Part shown: positions 54,976 through 64,000 of the stretch, piece after piece
Position numbering within the stretch: position 1 is the first letter of the stretch
Layout of the letters: each line of letters opens with the position of its first letter
NCBI GenBank assembly: GCA_007922225.1
Contig: ML679956.1
Location: 76,659,775 to 76,723,774, forward strand
DNA from: Emydura subglobosa
Taxonomy: Eukaryota; Chordata; Testudines; Chelidae
Reading direction: 5' to 3'
DNA: 64,000 bases
The notes under the pieces: model-generated
The model's database searches: none
Told to the model about the DNA's origin: nothing
Seen by the model: the letters and a program-made list of their open reading frames with translations, nothing else
Program-made: the position numbers and the translations under genes

Positions 54976-55479
54976 GCACCATCCTTTCTCAATGGAGTAG
55001 TTCTGGGACATCATCTTGACTATTTCACACAATTCTACTTATTTCTAAGCCTTCCAGCCCATTTCTATCCTTGCTGCAGAACCATCTGGATATCGCTTAT
55101 CTACAGCACGTATCTTTCTGTGATGTAATTCTGTTAGATTTTGTCTCCTGCTTTCAGTTTAATTCCCCTGCGTGCCTGCAGGAGGAAAAGTTATTGGCAA
55201 ACAATTTAGCCAGAGCTTCTTCTGTCCAACGGGTGGAAGACTAGAGTGGCGATGTGGCCACACTGCTGTTAGGAGGTGTGATTAGGCGCATGCCTGAGCA
55301 AGCTCATTAAAAAGAGTTGTGAAGCTGTGGGAACATATGCTAGCCACCCGGGTCTGAGATGGGCTTGTGCAGGGTGGCCAACCGGGGCTGCTGTGGCTTT
55401 ATGGCTGTTTTTAGCGAGTAAGTTTAATTGTGCTGCACAAACAGATTTCCCCTTCCAATGTTGCTGTATCCTAGGAATC
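54976..55479. other. No recognisable gene
   Basis: No frame above 70 codons and no repeat assigned. Confidence 0.4.
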
Positions 55480-55680
55480 AAGAGAGCTGGGTTCTAATCC
55501 TGGTTCTGCTGTGTGACTTCAGGCAGGTTATTTCACCCTCTTTCCCTTCCCATCCTGTATCTCTTCACAATGTAAGGTCTTTGGGGCAGGGTCAGTCTCT
55601 CACTATGTGTTTGTACAGCACCTAGTACAACAGAGCCCAGATGTTGGTGGAAGCTACTAGATGTTACTGTCGTGCAAACT
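55480..55680 (+). mobile_element. MIR-type SINE with L2 tail
   Basis: gagagctgggttctaatcc, tggttctgctgtgtgactt, then aaggtctttggggcaggg, tgtgtttgtacagcacctag and tacaacagagcccag. Confidence 0.75.
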
Positions 55681-56163
55681 CTGTTGAAGTCAATGGACCG
55701 ATGCTGCTTTGCACCAGCTCAGGACTTGGCCCTGCATCTGCAAGATGGCACAAGCAACACCCTCCCCTAAGCACCTTATTTTCAGCATCAATACGGGGTC
55801 AGAGCCCAAGTCCTGACGTAGGCACATTTCATCCAGAGGCAATATTAACACCATCACGCAAGAAGAAAAATGGTTGAGTCCTTCAGCCAGCATATCCCCG
55901 CTCTAACAAATAAAATAAGCATGGAGGTGTTATTGTATGAGAGCTTGGAACCCATCTGTGACCATCGCCACCTTGGTAAGACTTTCCACTGAGTCTGACA
56001 CGGGGGCCGGGCGTGTGGTTTGTTTGAATAATGGAGTGTTGGCGGAGCAAGGCAGTGACTAACGAACCTTGGGTGTGTCTTGAAGGGCAGTGACTGTTCA
56101 AAGGAGAGACAGGCGGGGTGAGGGAAATGGGAACTGGGAGAAGAAGAGCAAAGAGGAAGGAAT
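55681..56163. other. No recognisable gene
   Basis: A 122-codon antisense frame (55883-56251) runs into the CR1 below and has no family resemblance. Confidence 0.4.
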
Positions 56164-56260
56164 TAGTGGGCGAAATTCTGTGGCTTATATTGTATAGGAG
56201 ATCAGACGAGATGATTAGAAGGGACTCCTTCTGGCCTGAAACTCTGGGCATCTATGACAG
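56164..56260 (+). mobile_element. CR1 3' end, short
   Basis: cgaaattctgtggcttat, aggagatcagacgagatg, gaagggactccttctggcc and ctctgggcatctatgac. Confidence 0.7.
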
Positions 56261-56409
56261 GCGGAAAGGGAGGTGAAAGCTTACGGGCATTTAGAGACAC
56301 TTAGCTGACACATTCACACATTATAATATTTATTCAGTATATAGCTCTCTCTATATTTGCTTAGTAAACTAAACTATTTATCTACAGGGCAAGGACGTGT
56401 GTCCCAGTT

Positions 56410-56615
56410 GAGCGGGCACAGGTGTAGCATGCAAAAGACTTAGGTTTAATTCCAGGTTGGTTTATTGGGTGATCTTGGGCCAGCCACGTCAACCTGTTTG
56501 TGCCTCAGTTTCTCCATCTGTAAAATTGGATTAGTGATGCTGACCTTCTTTGTAAAGCACTTTGAGATCTGTGGGTAGGAAGCACTCAGTATGAGTTAGC
56601 CATTCTTATAATCTG
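56410..56615 (+). mobile_element. MIR-type SINE
   Basis: gacttaggtttaattccag, gggtgatcttgggccagcc, gtgcctcagtttctccatc, tgtaaaattggattag and aaagcactttgagatctg. It is one of the best preserved copies. Confidence 0.85.
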
Positions 56616-56675
56616 AATGGGGATGGATATTCCTCATGCACACATTCACTGAGAGGAATTTAGTGGATTTAGAGC

Positions 56676-56978
56676 AGAGCTGGTGGGAAAATATTTCTTT
56701 AAAATTCTGTTTTTTTGATGAAAAACTGAAACCAAACACTATTTTTTTCAGTATTCAAAAACTGCTTTTGGTTACTATTATCTGTTTTCAGTAAAAATGT
56801 TGGTCTTCAAAAATTTCTACTGAAATATTTTCCATTTTGGAGGGTTTCACTTTTTTGGTGGAAAAGTTTTCACCAAAATAAAAAGAAATGTGGTGAAGAT
56901 TTTTGGTTGAGTCAAAAAAGTTGTTTTTCATTTAAAAAAAAAAAAGAAATTTCAGCAAAAAACATTTCTACCAGCTCT
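56676..56978. mobile_element. AT-rich element with agagctggt termini (best copy)
   Basis: It begins agagctggtgggaaaatat and ends acatttctaccagctct, so the inverted ends are clear. The 303-bp interior is A- and T-run rich (12-bp A-run at 56934-56945) with no frame. No matching target duplication was recognised, so the superfamily is unassigned. Confidence 0.65.
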
Positions 56979-57233
56979 AGTTCATAATCCTCTCAGGCTA
57001 TTTAAATGTTTTGTCAAAGCCATTTCATAAGAGGCGGACACAGATTTGTTACCCTAGCTTCTCGTGACCTTTATTATGCTGCAAACCCTGCTCTCTCAAA
57101 ACATAGCGGCTATAGGAGGGGTGGAACTCTGATCACCGAGCACATGCCCCTACCACTTAAGCTAAAGGAGAATCTCCATTATCTGTTGGTAGTATAGTGC
57201 CTATGACACACATTAAAACCATTCTGATTTTGG

Positions 57234-57247
57234 CCAGTAGAGGGCAG
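57234..57247 (+). promoter_or_regulatory. Strong CTCF-like motif
   Basis: CCAGTAGAGGGCAG fits CCASYAGRKGGCRS at every position, with flanking tgg and tgg typical of the longer consensus. It lies outside the repeats recognised here. Occupancy is unknown. Confidence 0.5.
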
Positions 57248-57263
57248 TGGTGCATGCATATGT

Positions 57264-57280
57264 GCACACACACACACACA
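57264..57280 (+). repeat. (CA)n microsatellite
   Basis: gcacacacacacacacaca, an uninterrupted CA run. Confidence 0.85.
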
Positions 57281-58087
57281 TAGTCATCAGTTCATTTTAA
57301 TAATACACAAGAATGGAGAATCTCTTATGTGCCAGCTTACACACTGCTTAGGACTGATACTTTTAGCCAAACATTCTTCCTTAGGGCCATATTTTGCCAT
57401 CCTTACACAGACTGCATAGCACATTACTCTACTAGTGAAGTGCCTTGTCCAGGATCATGCAGTAAGCCAGGGGTAGAGCTGAGAACAGAATTCTCAGAGC
57501 CATGCACTGCCCCATTCCTGGGCCACACTGCCATATCCCTCCATCTGAGGCACAAAGAACAGATTCCTCCAGTCACCCACTGGTGCAACTGCAGCGTGCC
57601 TGTCCCTATAAGCTAAGCCCCTGGAGAAATCCTCACTCTGTACAGCTTCATGAAGACCGGGCACAATCCAGCCTGTAATGAACAGAGTTGTCTGACTTCA
57701 GCCTGTTTTTAAATTCCCAGCTCAAGTCTGCAGTAACATAACCATCCACTGGATTAACAAACAAAACAAAAACAGCGCGAGCTGCAAGATCAGGTGTGTG
57801 TATCCACTTTGCACCAGGGCTTGATGATCTTCTGCCAGAAACCCAATGCTAATGTTGTCTAGACTTCTAATGCTCAGAGCTCTTTCACCATTAAAATGTA
57901 GATTTAGAAATAAACTCGTTGGATTATTACTTTATTAACTCTTTCCCCTCCTTTCCCTCTCCTCCCACTTGACATCCATGACAGCATTTCCTTGTCTGGA
58001 CTTCTTCTTCTTTTTTTTTTTAAACATCTGTATTTTCTCTCTTTCTTTGGCATATGGAGCAACTTGATGCTCTTGATGTCACGACGC

Positions 58088-58222
58088 TCATAGAACCATA
58101 GAAGATTAAAGGTTGGAAGGGACTTCAGGAGGTAATCTAGGCCAACCCCCTGCTCAAAGCAGGACCAACCCCAACGAAATCATCCCTGCCAGGGCTTTGT
58201 CAAGCCGGGCCTTAAAAACCTT
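58088..58222 (-). mobile_element. CR1 3' end, antisense
   Basis: catagaaccatagaagatta, aaggttggaagggacttcag, ccctgctcaaagcaggacc, atcatccctgccagggc and tttgtcaagccgggcc. Confidence 0.9.
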
Positions 58223-59868
58223 GGTGAGTGAGGTTTCAACAACTGGTTTAAAAGGAGTGAATCTGCAGTAAAAAGCATTACTTGTCCCTCCGAGCATAGC
58301 TATGCCTGCCACGTTAGTACTGCATGCACAAGGCTGCAGCCGCAGCTGAATGAAATCCTTCACGTAAGCGAGTGAGCTCAGAGTGGGAGAAAAATGGACA
58401 AACTAGCCCTTTGTGAAGCACCCTCCATTCCATCATACACCCCTGTATTCAAGGCTGGGGGAGACTTGTGGAGGTGGATTGGGATAGGAGAAGAGACGTT
58501 TTGGGGGATGTGGGGATGTGGCAGGTTATTTGCAGAGATTTGAGGCCTTCGATCCCTGACATGGTACCCAGAAGACTTACTATGTTTAGACACATTAGTA
58601 GGTTTAGGGCAGGAGCATGACATTCATTGCCACTCCCTCTGGCCCTCGTTAGCTACCAGGGACCCTAGCTCTTCTATTCATGTTGCTGGGTTCAAGGTCA
58701 TTGGCTAACAGACTCCCATCAACCTTAACTGCAGAGGAGTTTGCAGGCACAGCAGATCCCCTATGGATCCAAGATTAGCCCAGCGCTGTCTGACCAGCGA
58801 TTTGTCTCTGCTTGAACCAAGGGAGGCTTGGGAAGGCGGAATAGTCATTTTGTTTTCATCTGGCCTGAAAACCAGGAGTTCTGCCTCTCTCCACTGGATC
58901 TGACGCGAATACGCCCACTTGGTTAGTGAGTCCTGGGATACACTTATGATGGGTCTCATGTTTGTGAACCGACTGACTTCTAGCCGCCAGAGCGAGCGGA
59001 ATGCCTCTCTTGGCCACTCTAGAGTTACCGTAGCCCCCCCGATACGTACGGTGTTGGAATAGACACACCACGTCCCTCGCCCAGCCTTAACTCTGCCCTC
59101 AGACTTCTCCCTGGAAGAATGACCTGCCATACAAATCGCCTGTGCACAGATGCCTAGCAGACATGTCTGCTCGTGAAATGGACAGCGCTGAGGTTTTCCA
59201 CTGGAGTGCAATCGGGAGGAATATGGTGCGTGTGTGTTGCATTAGTGCACATGGTGATGTTGGAGGTTTATGGGTCATATCTGCAAAGGGGCGGAGTCTG
59301 TGGTGAATGTGAAGGTATATTAAAGGGGGATCCCTTAACTATGCCTCTCCTTGGCTTAAAGTGATTGTGTAGGGGAATATTCGTGATGGGGTCTACCAGC
59401 CCCGCGCAAAACACAGGCAGGAAGGGGTGAAGAACCATCCCTGTCTGCAGACAGCCAAGCCAGCCGCACCCCGCTCAGCTGTGAGGAATTTCGGTTCTGG
59501 AGAGGCGCACTGCCAGCTGCTGGAGCTAATGAAGGCAAGCCCAGGTATAAAGAGTAAAAAGCAGGAAGAGAAGGGGCAGAAGATGAGCTTGAGACTTCAA
59601 GGGAACAACAACAAGTTAGCGCCAGGCTGCCTCTGAGAGACATATAACCTCTCGGAAGTCCAAGCGAGGGAACTGGAGACTGATGCCCTGAGGGTCAAGG
59701 GCTTTTTGACTCATTTACGTTCTGTTTAGGGACTCTGCCTTTTTTCTTGCTGATTTGATTTAAGCCACTGATGCCTGGGTCCAGGAGTGACCCCGGCCAC
59801 TCGAAATGGGAGTTTGCACAAGGTGGTGTCCGCTGACAGGATTCCCCTTAAAAAACTTTAACTTAGGA
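58223..59868. other. No convincing gene; one 168-codon antisense frame
   Basis: The minus frame 58705-59211 (168 codons) is of ordinary composition and free of recognised repeats. I see no domain, signal peptide or homologous family in it. A shorter overlapping frame exists in another register. A chance frame is the likeliest reading. Frames at 59356-59643 are shorter still. Confidence 0.35.
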
Positions 59869-60425
59869 TCATAGAATATGAGGGTTGGAAGGGACCTCAG
59901 GAGGTCATCTAGTCCAAACCCTGCTCAAAGCAGGGCCAACCCCAACTGAAGCATCCCAGGCCGGGCTTTAAAAACCTCTAAGGATGGAGATTCCACCACC
60001 TCCCTAGGTAACCCATTCCAGTGCTTCACCAACCGCCTAGGGAAAAAGTTTTTCCTAATTTCCAACCTAGACCTCCCCCATTGCAACTTGAGACCATTGC
60101 TCCTTGTTCTCTCATCGGCCACCACCGAGAACAGCCTAGCTCCATCCTCCCTGGAACCCCCTTTCAGGTAATTGAAGGCTGCTATCAAATCCCCCCCTCA
60201 TTCTTCTCTTCTGCAGACTAAACAAGCCTAGTTCCCTCAGCCTCTCCTCATAAGTCATGTGCTCCAGACCCCTAGTCTGTTTTGTTGCCCTCCTCTGAAC
60301 TCTCTCCAATTTGTCCACATCCTTCCTGTAGTGGGGGGCCCAAAACTGGACACAATACTCCAAATGGGGCCTCACTAGTGCCAAATAGAGGGGAACAATC
60401 ACTTCCCTTTTGTTAATTAAGTCTC
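59869..60425 (-). mobile_element. CR1 LINE 3' portion, antisense, relatively young
   Basis: It begins atcatagaatatgagggttg and runs without a break through the 3' UTR into RT. The complement of 59925-60188 and 60136-60462 encodes the C-terminus in two overlapping frames ([38 protein letters not shown], then [20 protein letters not shown]). One frameshift therefore separates them. It is near-identical to 45865-46348. An (AC)n run (60444-60456) follows. Confidence 0.9.
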
Positions 60426-61563
60426 TTTTTTTTTGGTGAGAAACACACACACACAAACCCACACCCTGAGACGTGTGTATGCACCCGGGGCCAACATTTC
60501 AGAAAAGTTCAGGGACAGCTTTTTAAATGTTCCTCACATAAAATTGGGGCCAGATTTTTCCAAGCTCAACTCCTGTTCAGGAGTCAAAATAATGGACTCG
60601 ATATTCAAAAGTTCTCAGCACCCAACATCTTCTTGAGCTTCAGAACAAACAGCGTGTCATTTAGGTATGGACTACCCTCTTTATTGTCTTTAGGGTAGAG
60701 GGATGTGTTTGACATCTCCGGGTGATGCTGTGGTTGTAAAGGGGCTACATCTTTTACCCAACATCTAACTGATTGTTTGTGCTGTCAGAAGCTATATGCC
60801 AGAGATGCACCCAACATGCTGGCCTCTTTACAAAATTCTGGCCACGGTACCTATATTTTAGCACCAAGAAGTTGTTCTGTTTTCCTAATGCTTCTCTCAG
60901 CGCTGATGTAAAACAAATCTTCACATCTGAGGTCATGGATCAGCACCTTGCTGGGATTTCATCGGGGCTCAGATCAAAGTCTTGGCTAAATTTAATTTGA
61001 GAGACTGGAAAATTATTCAGTCAGGACTGCGGTAATTGATTCATTCAGCTCGCTGAGGTGTTGCCTTTACACATTTGTATTTTCTATAGAAATAACAGGC
61101 CTGGTTCTCGCCAGATTTGACCTTTGCATCCTCTTTTACACCATGGAAGGCAGCTGTAAATCACTATCATTTGGATCCGTTGGCATTTTACTCCCTCTGT
61201 GCACAGGTGAAAGCCAGTGGACAAGGTCTGAGGGAGTGGAAAATCAGACCCAGCATATTGGCATGTCCCACCTTTAAATAAATTCACGCCTAGTTTGGAA
61301 TGGCATGTGGATGTGGGGGTGGGGGAGAAGGGACATGCAGCGTATGTACTCTACGCTCCCCCATAAAGAGTGTGCAGTGTAGACGTACCTTATGTGACAT
61401 GAGGATGGGCTGTGCTTTGAGAACACGGCTGTAGCTTTTATGTAAGCCAGGGGTGCTAATGGGACCAGTCTGTCAAGGCAGTTCCATATCTCTGTCTCTT
61501 AGCTCATTCCTCAGCATGTCTGGTCCAGGAGCATTTCTCATTAGCCATGCCTTGCTGTGTGAC
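60426..61563. other. No recognisable gene
   Basis: No frame above 75 codons. Mostly unique-looking. Confidence 0.4.
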
Positions 61564-61650
61564 GAAGGGTGTGTCTACACTGCAGTCAGGGGGTGTGACT
61601 ACAGCTTGTGTGGACATAACTGAGCTCGCTTGGATCTAGCTAGTGATAGG
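61564..61650. mobile_element. 'tctacac' family fragment
   Basis: aagggtgtgtctacactgc, gtgtgactacagcttgtg and ttggatctagctag. It is similar to the left end of 62619-62874. Confidence 0.45.
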
Positions 61651-61839
61651 AATGAAGCCGGGGCAGGATGGACAGCAGCAAAGCTCTGGCCGCTCAGGAC
61701 CTGGGCACATATTGAAGCAGTTGGCCCCAGCCCCTGCTTGTGCTGGCCTCACTGCTCTTGCTACAGGTAGGTCTCCATGAGTCCCCATCACACCTCCCGC
61801 ATGCAGTCTGGTTATGAATAGTCCTCAATCACTTCCCCA

Positions 61840-62035
61840 TTGTGGTTTAACCTTGGATATGTATATATACACCTGCTATCTGATTTCTATTCCTTACATC
61901 TGACAAAGTGGGTTACCGCCCATGAAAGCCTGTGCCTGCAGAAATTAAATGTGTTAGTCTTTAAAGTGCTACAGGACTCTGGTTGTTTTTGCTGTATACA
62001 GACTAACACGGCCACCCCTCTGGAACTTTTCACCC
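61840..62035 (+). mobile_element. Possible Penelope-like 3' end with hammerhead-like core
   Basis: 61900-61927 reads CTGACAA, then a gtggg/cccat stem with a short loop, then GAAA. Downstream come gtgttagtctttaaagtgc, tacaggactctggttg and cagactaacacggccacc, a dispersed reptile repeat signature. The hammerhead consensus CTGANGA is broken at one catalytic position. Assignment to Penelope-like elements is inference. Confidence 0.45.
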
Positions 62036-62618
62036 TAATAGTGGAAGTCACGAGACTCTCTGCTTTCACTCCTCTGCACAAAGCTGCACAAGCAGAGGTT
62101 TGTTAGTATCACTATGGGACGTGCACATGGGGCCCCATTCTGGCTGCACCAGGGCAGCTGTGCTAGGCGGGGAGAGCGCATAGGATGCCAATGGACGCTG
62201 AAAGCCCCTGATGCTCCTATTCAGAGGCCGACTCGACTAGGGTCGCCTACATTCCTTCATGAGCCAAGTGCACGCGTTGATATAGAGGGATCTGTGTCTG
62301 GATGGTCCTGGCACTGGGTTGTGCGGTAACTGGTGAGCATTGCTAAGGTCTTCTGATTACAGTCATGTAGCTTATGTCAGGTTTTTATCCCTCAGTGAGT
62401 GTCCTGATCCAAGCTTCAGCTCCAGCAATGCATATGATGCACACGCAGCTAGTCACTTTCCCCGAGAGTGGGAGGAATCCCTGCTAAGTTGCCCTAGTGT
62501 CTGACACCTCACTGAAATATTGGGGCATAGGATAGAAATGTTACCAAGGCCATATACAGAGGCACCATCCGATTGTCTCAGGATGGAGGAGCAGGACTCC
62601 CAAGTTCTACCTGAAGCT
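62036..62618. other. No recognisable gene
   Basis: A 71-codon frame (62114-62329) without family match. Confidence 0.4.
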
Positions 62619-62874
62619 AAGGGTATGACTACACTGCCATATGAGGTGTGAATGCAGTTTGGGTAGGCCACACCTGAGCTAGCTTTTCACTGGTGTGGCT
62701 GAAAATAGCAGTGAAGACACGGCAGCCCAGACCCCAGCAGAAGTGTGAGCACACACCCAGGGTTCCAGCCAGGTTTGGACAGTCCATGTTGTCGCATTTC
62801 CACTGCTGTTCTGAGCATTTTTAGCTAGTTTAAAGCTAGTGCAGGTATGACCACCTGAGCTGTAGTCACACCTT
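62619..62874. mobile_element. Inverted-repeat DNA element, 256 bp
   Basis: The left end aagggtatgactacactgc and right end gagctgtagtcacacctt mirror each other (AAGGGTATGACTACA against AAGGTGTGACTACA). Internal words gagctagctttt and tagtttaaagctag also mirror. Non-coding, and no clear target duplication. Confidence 0.6.
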
Positions 62875-62884
62875 GGACATAGCA

Positions 62885-63010
62885 AAGATGTATCTGAAGT
62901 CTCTTTGTGCCCTTGCGCAAGTCAATCAACTTCTCTGCTTTGCTTCCCCATAAAGTGGGAATGAATAATATTCTGCCTGTCTGAAGTGCTGTGAAAGAGA
63001 ATCAGTGAAT
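62885..63010 (+). mobile_element. MIR-type SINE, degraded
   Basis: tgcccttgcgcaagtcaat, ccccataaagtgggaatga and ctgaagtgctgtgaaag. Confidence 0.55.
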
Positions 63011-64000
63011 GCCTGTAAAGGGCCACAAAGTTGGTCCCACAATGGCTGGGATTGTCAAAGAAGCCCCAACAAGTTAGGCACCCAACTCCCTTATGTTCCT
63101 GTGAAAATCCCCCCCAATGAGCTTTGAGAATTATGGCTGGGATTTCAAAGAATTAAATGTCTACATCTAACTGAAACCCTGGCCTCGTTCATTTTGAAAA
63201 TTCCAGCCAATAATCACGGCGATATATAGAGTCCAGTGTCAATCAAAGTCTTACAAAACATTAGTGTGAAAAAGGAAAACAAACCTGAGAGGAGGAACTG
63301 GGGTTTCTTTAGCTATAAAGATCCGTGACTGTTAGTTCTTGGAGCAACCTCGATTTGACTCCAGACCAGGAAGCACTTGCTCCATGGCAGGTTACACTTT
63401 TTGGCATGGAGGAGAAGGAAAAGAATAGCACTGGGCAGTAAGGTCGGAGACATTGCCCTCTTTAATAGTGCACTTACGTCCTCTGAGTCACAGCCAGAAG
63501 CCAGGTTTCTATGCCAATAACGTCTCTGTTTTTTAATAGGGTCTCAGATTGTGACGTCTGGTGACCCATTTGCAGCCAGGTTTTCTGAGAGTCAACGGTA
63601 AGATCCGTTTTGGGACTGATACTATCTACACATCAGCTGTTCATGCAGGAACCAAGGGAAGTACACAAGACTCTGTTCACACTGATGAGGAGGATACTAT
63701 TTTAAATAGCTAACTGGTGAGAGAGCACAGGTGTCCCTCCAACCCTCTGTCCAGCCTTTCCCCGTGTAATTAGATTAAGAATCTCCACTGGAAGCTGAAA
63801 TCTAAGGCAATCACAATGGTGTGCATTAAGGTCACATAGCTACTGCAAATGGAGATTGACAGCATCGCTTTGGAGTGCATGGAACACAGTGTGTCAATTG
63901 TTTAGAATGTAAACACTGAAAAAATGTGCGACATTTTTCAAGCACGGACAAAATATAGGCAGGAGTGAAACCCATGCTGAGAAATGAGCACACGCGTCTG
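63011..64000. other. No recognisable gene; degenerate palindromic repeat at the start
   Basis: 63040-63215 has ggctgggattgtcaaag, caagttaggcacccaactcc and tggctgggatttcaaag, of the taggcacc snap-back class. From there to the window end I see nothing assignable. Confidence 0.4.

Larger units (their letters stand above)
56979..58087. other. No recognisable gene
   Basis: 57370-57500 has MIR-like words in reverse (gaagtgccttgtccagg, ggggtagagctgagaac). A T-run lies at 58010-58021. No coding signature. Confidence 0.4.

Overview
This window reads as amniote, most probably turtle (Testudines), intergenic or intronic DNA. The call rests on the repeat landscape: many 5'-truncated CR1 LINEs of the subfamilies common in turtles (crocodilians have close relatives), many L2 3' tails and MIR/CORE-SINE copies, RTE-like LINE pieces, hAT MITEs with 8-bp target duplications, and several families of short inverted-repeat elements. 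There are no prokaryotic features, tRNA or rRNA genes, or CRISPR arrays. Almost every open reading frame is either a piece of CR1 or L2 reverse transcriptase or a chance frame.

The one convincing host-derived coding sequence is at 8328-9251. It is an intronless Y-box protein reading frame derived from a YBX1 mRNA. The cold-shock domain is nearly intact, the C-terminal domain is strongly diverged, and a recognisable YBX1 3' UTR follows, ending at a conserved AATAAA at 9549-9554. It is a processed retrocopy whose frame is still open. The final residues are read in a shifted frame past the ancestral stop.

Layout. 1-7.9 kb: AT-rich MITE, a long antisense CR1, an RTE tail, and a second antisense CR1 carrying a nested hAT MITE. 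8.3-9.6 kb: the YBX1 retrocopy. 9.6-20.5 kb: mostly unique-looking DNA with L2 tails, one long L2 3' end (17.0-17.7 kb), and a CR1 nested in an L2 tail. 20.5-25 kb: an LTR-like block with CCAAT and TATA spacing on the minus strand, then a CR1 split by a young, CpG-rich hAT MITE with a perfect 8-bp target duplication. 27-28 kb: a hAT-like element filled with GC-rich degenerate repeats. 28-36 kb: SINE and L2 pieces, several CR1 3' ends and simple repeats. 38.3-39.4 kb: a CR1 split by an RTE fragment, then an inverted-repeat element that may be Penelope-like. 40-57 kb: further CR1, L2 and MIR copies, AT-rich inverted-repeat elements and snap-back MITEs. 57-64 kb: a strong CTCF-like motif, CR1 copies, a second element with a decayed hammerhead-like core, and an inverted-repeat transposon.

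The elements do not work together as a system. The interest lies in the retrogene, in the nesting order, which gives relative ages, and in the many hairpin-forming palindromic elements. Family assignments are made from memory of consensus features, without a database search, and element ends without a stated target duplication are approximate by tens of bases.
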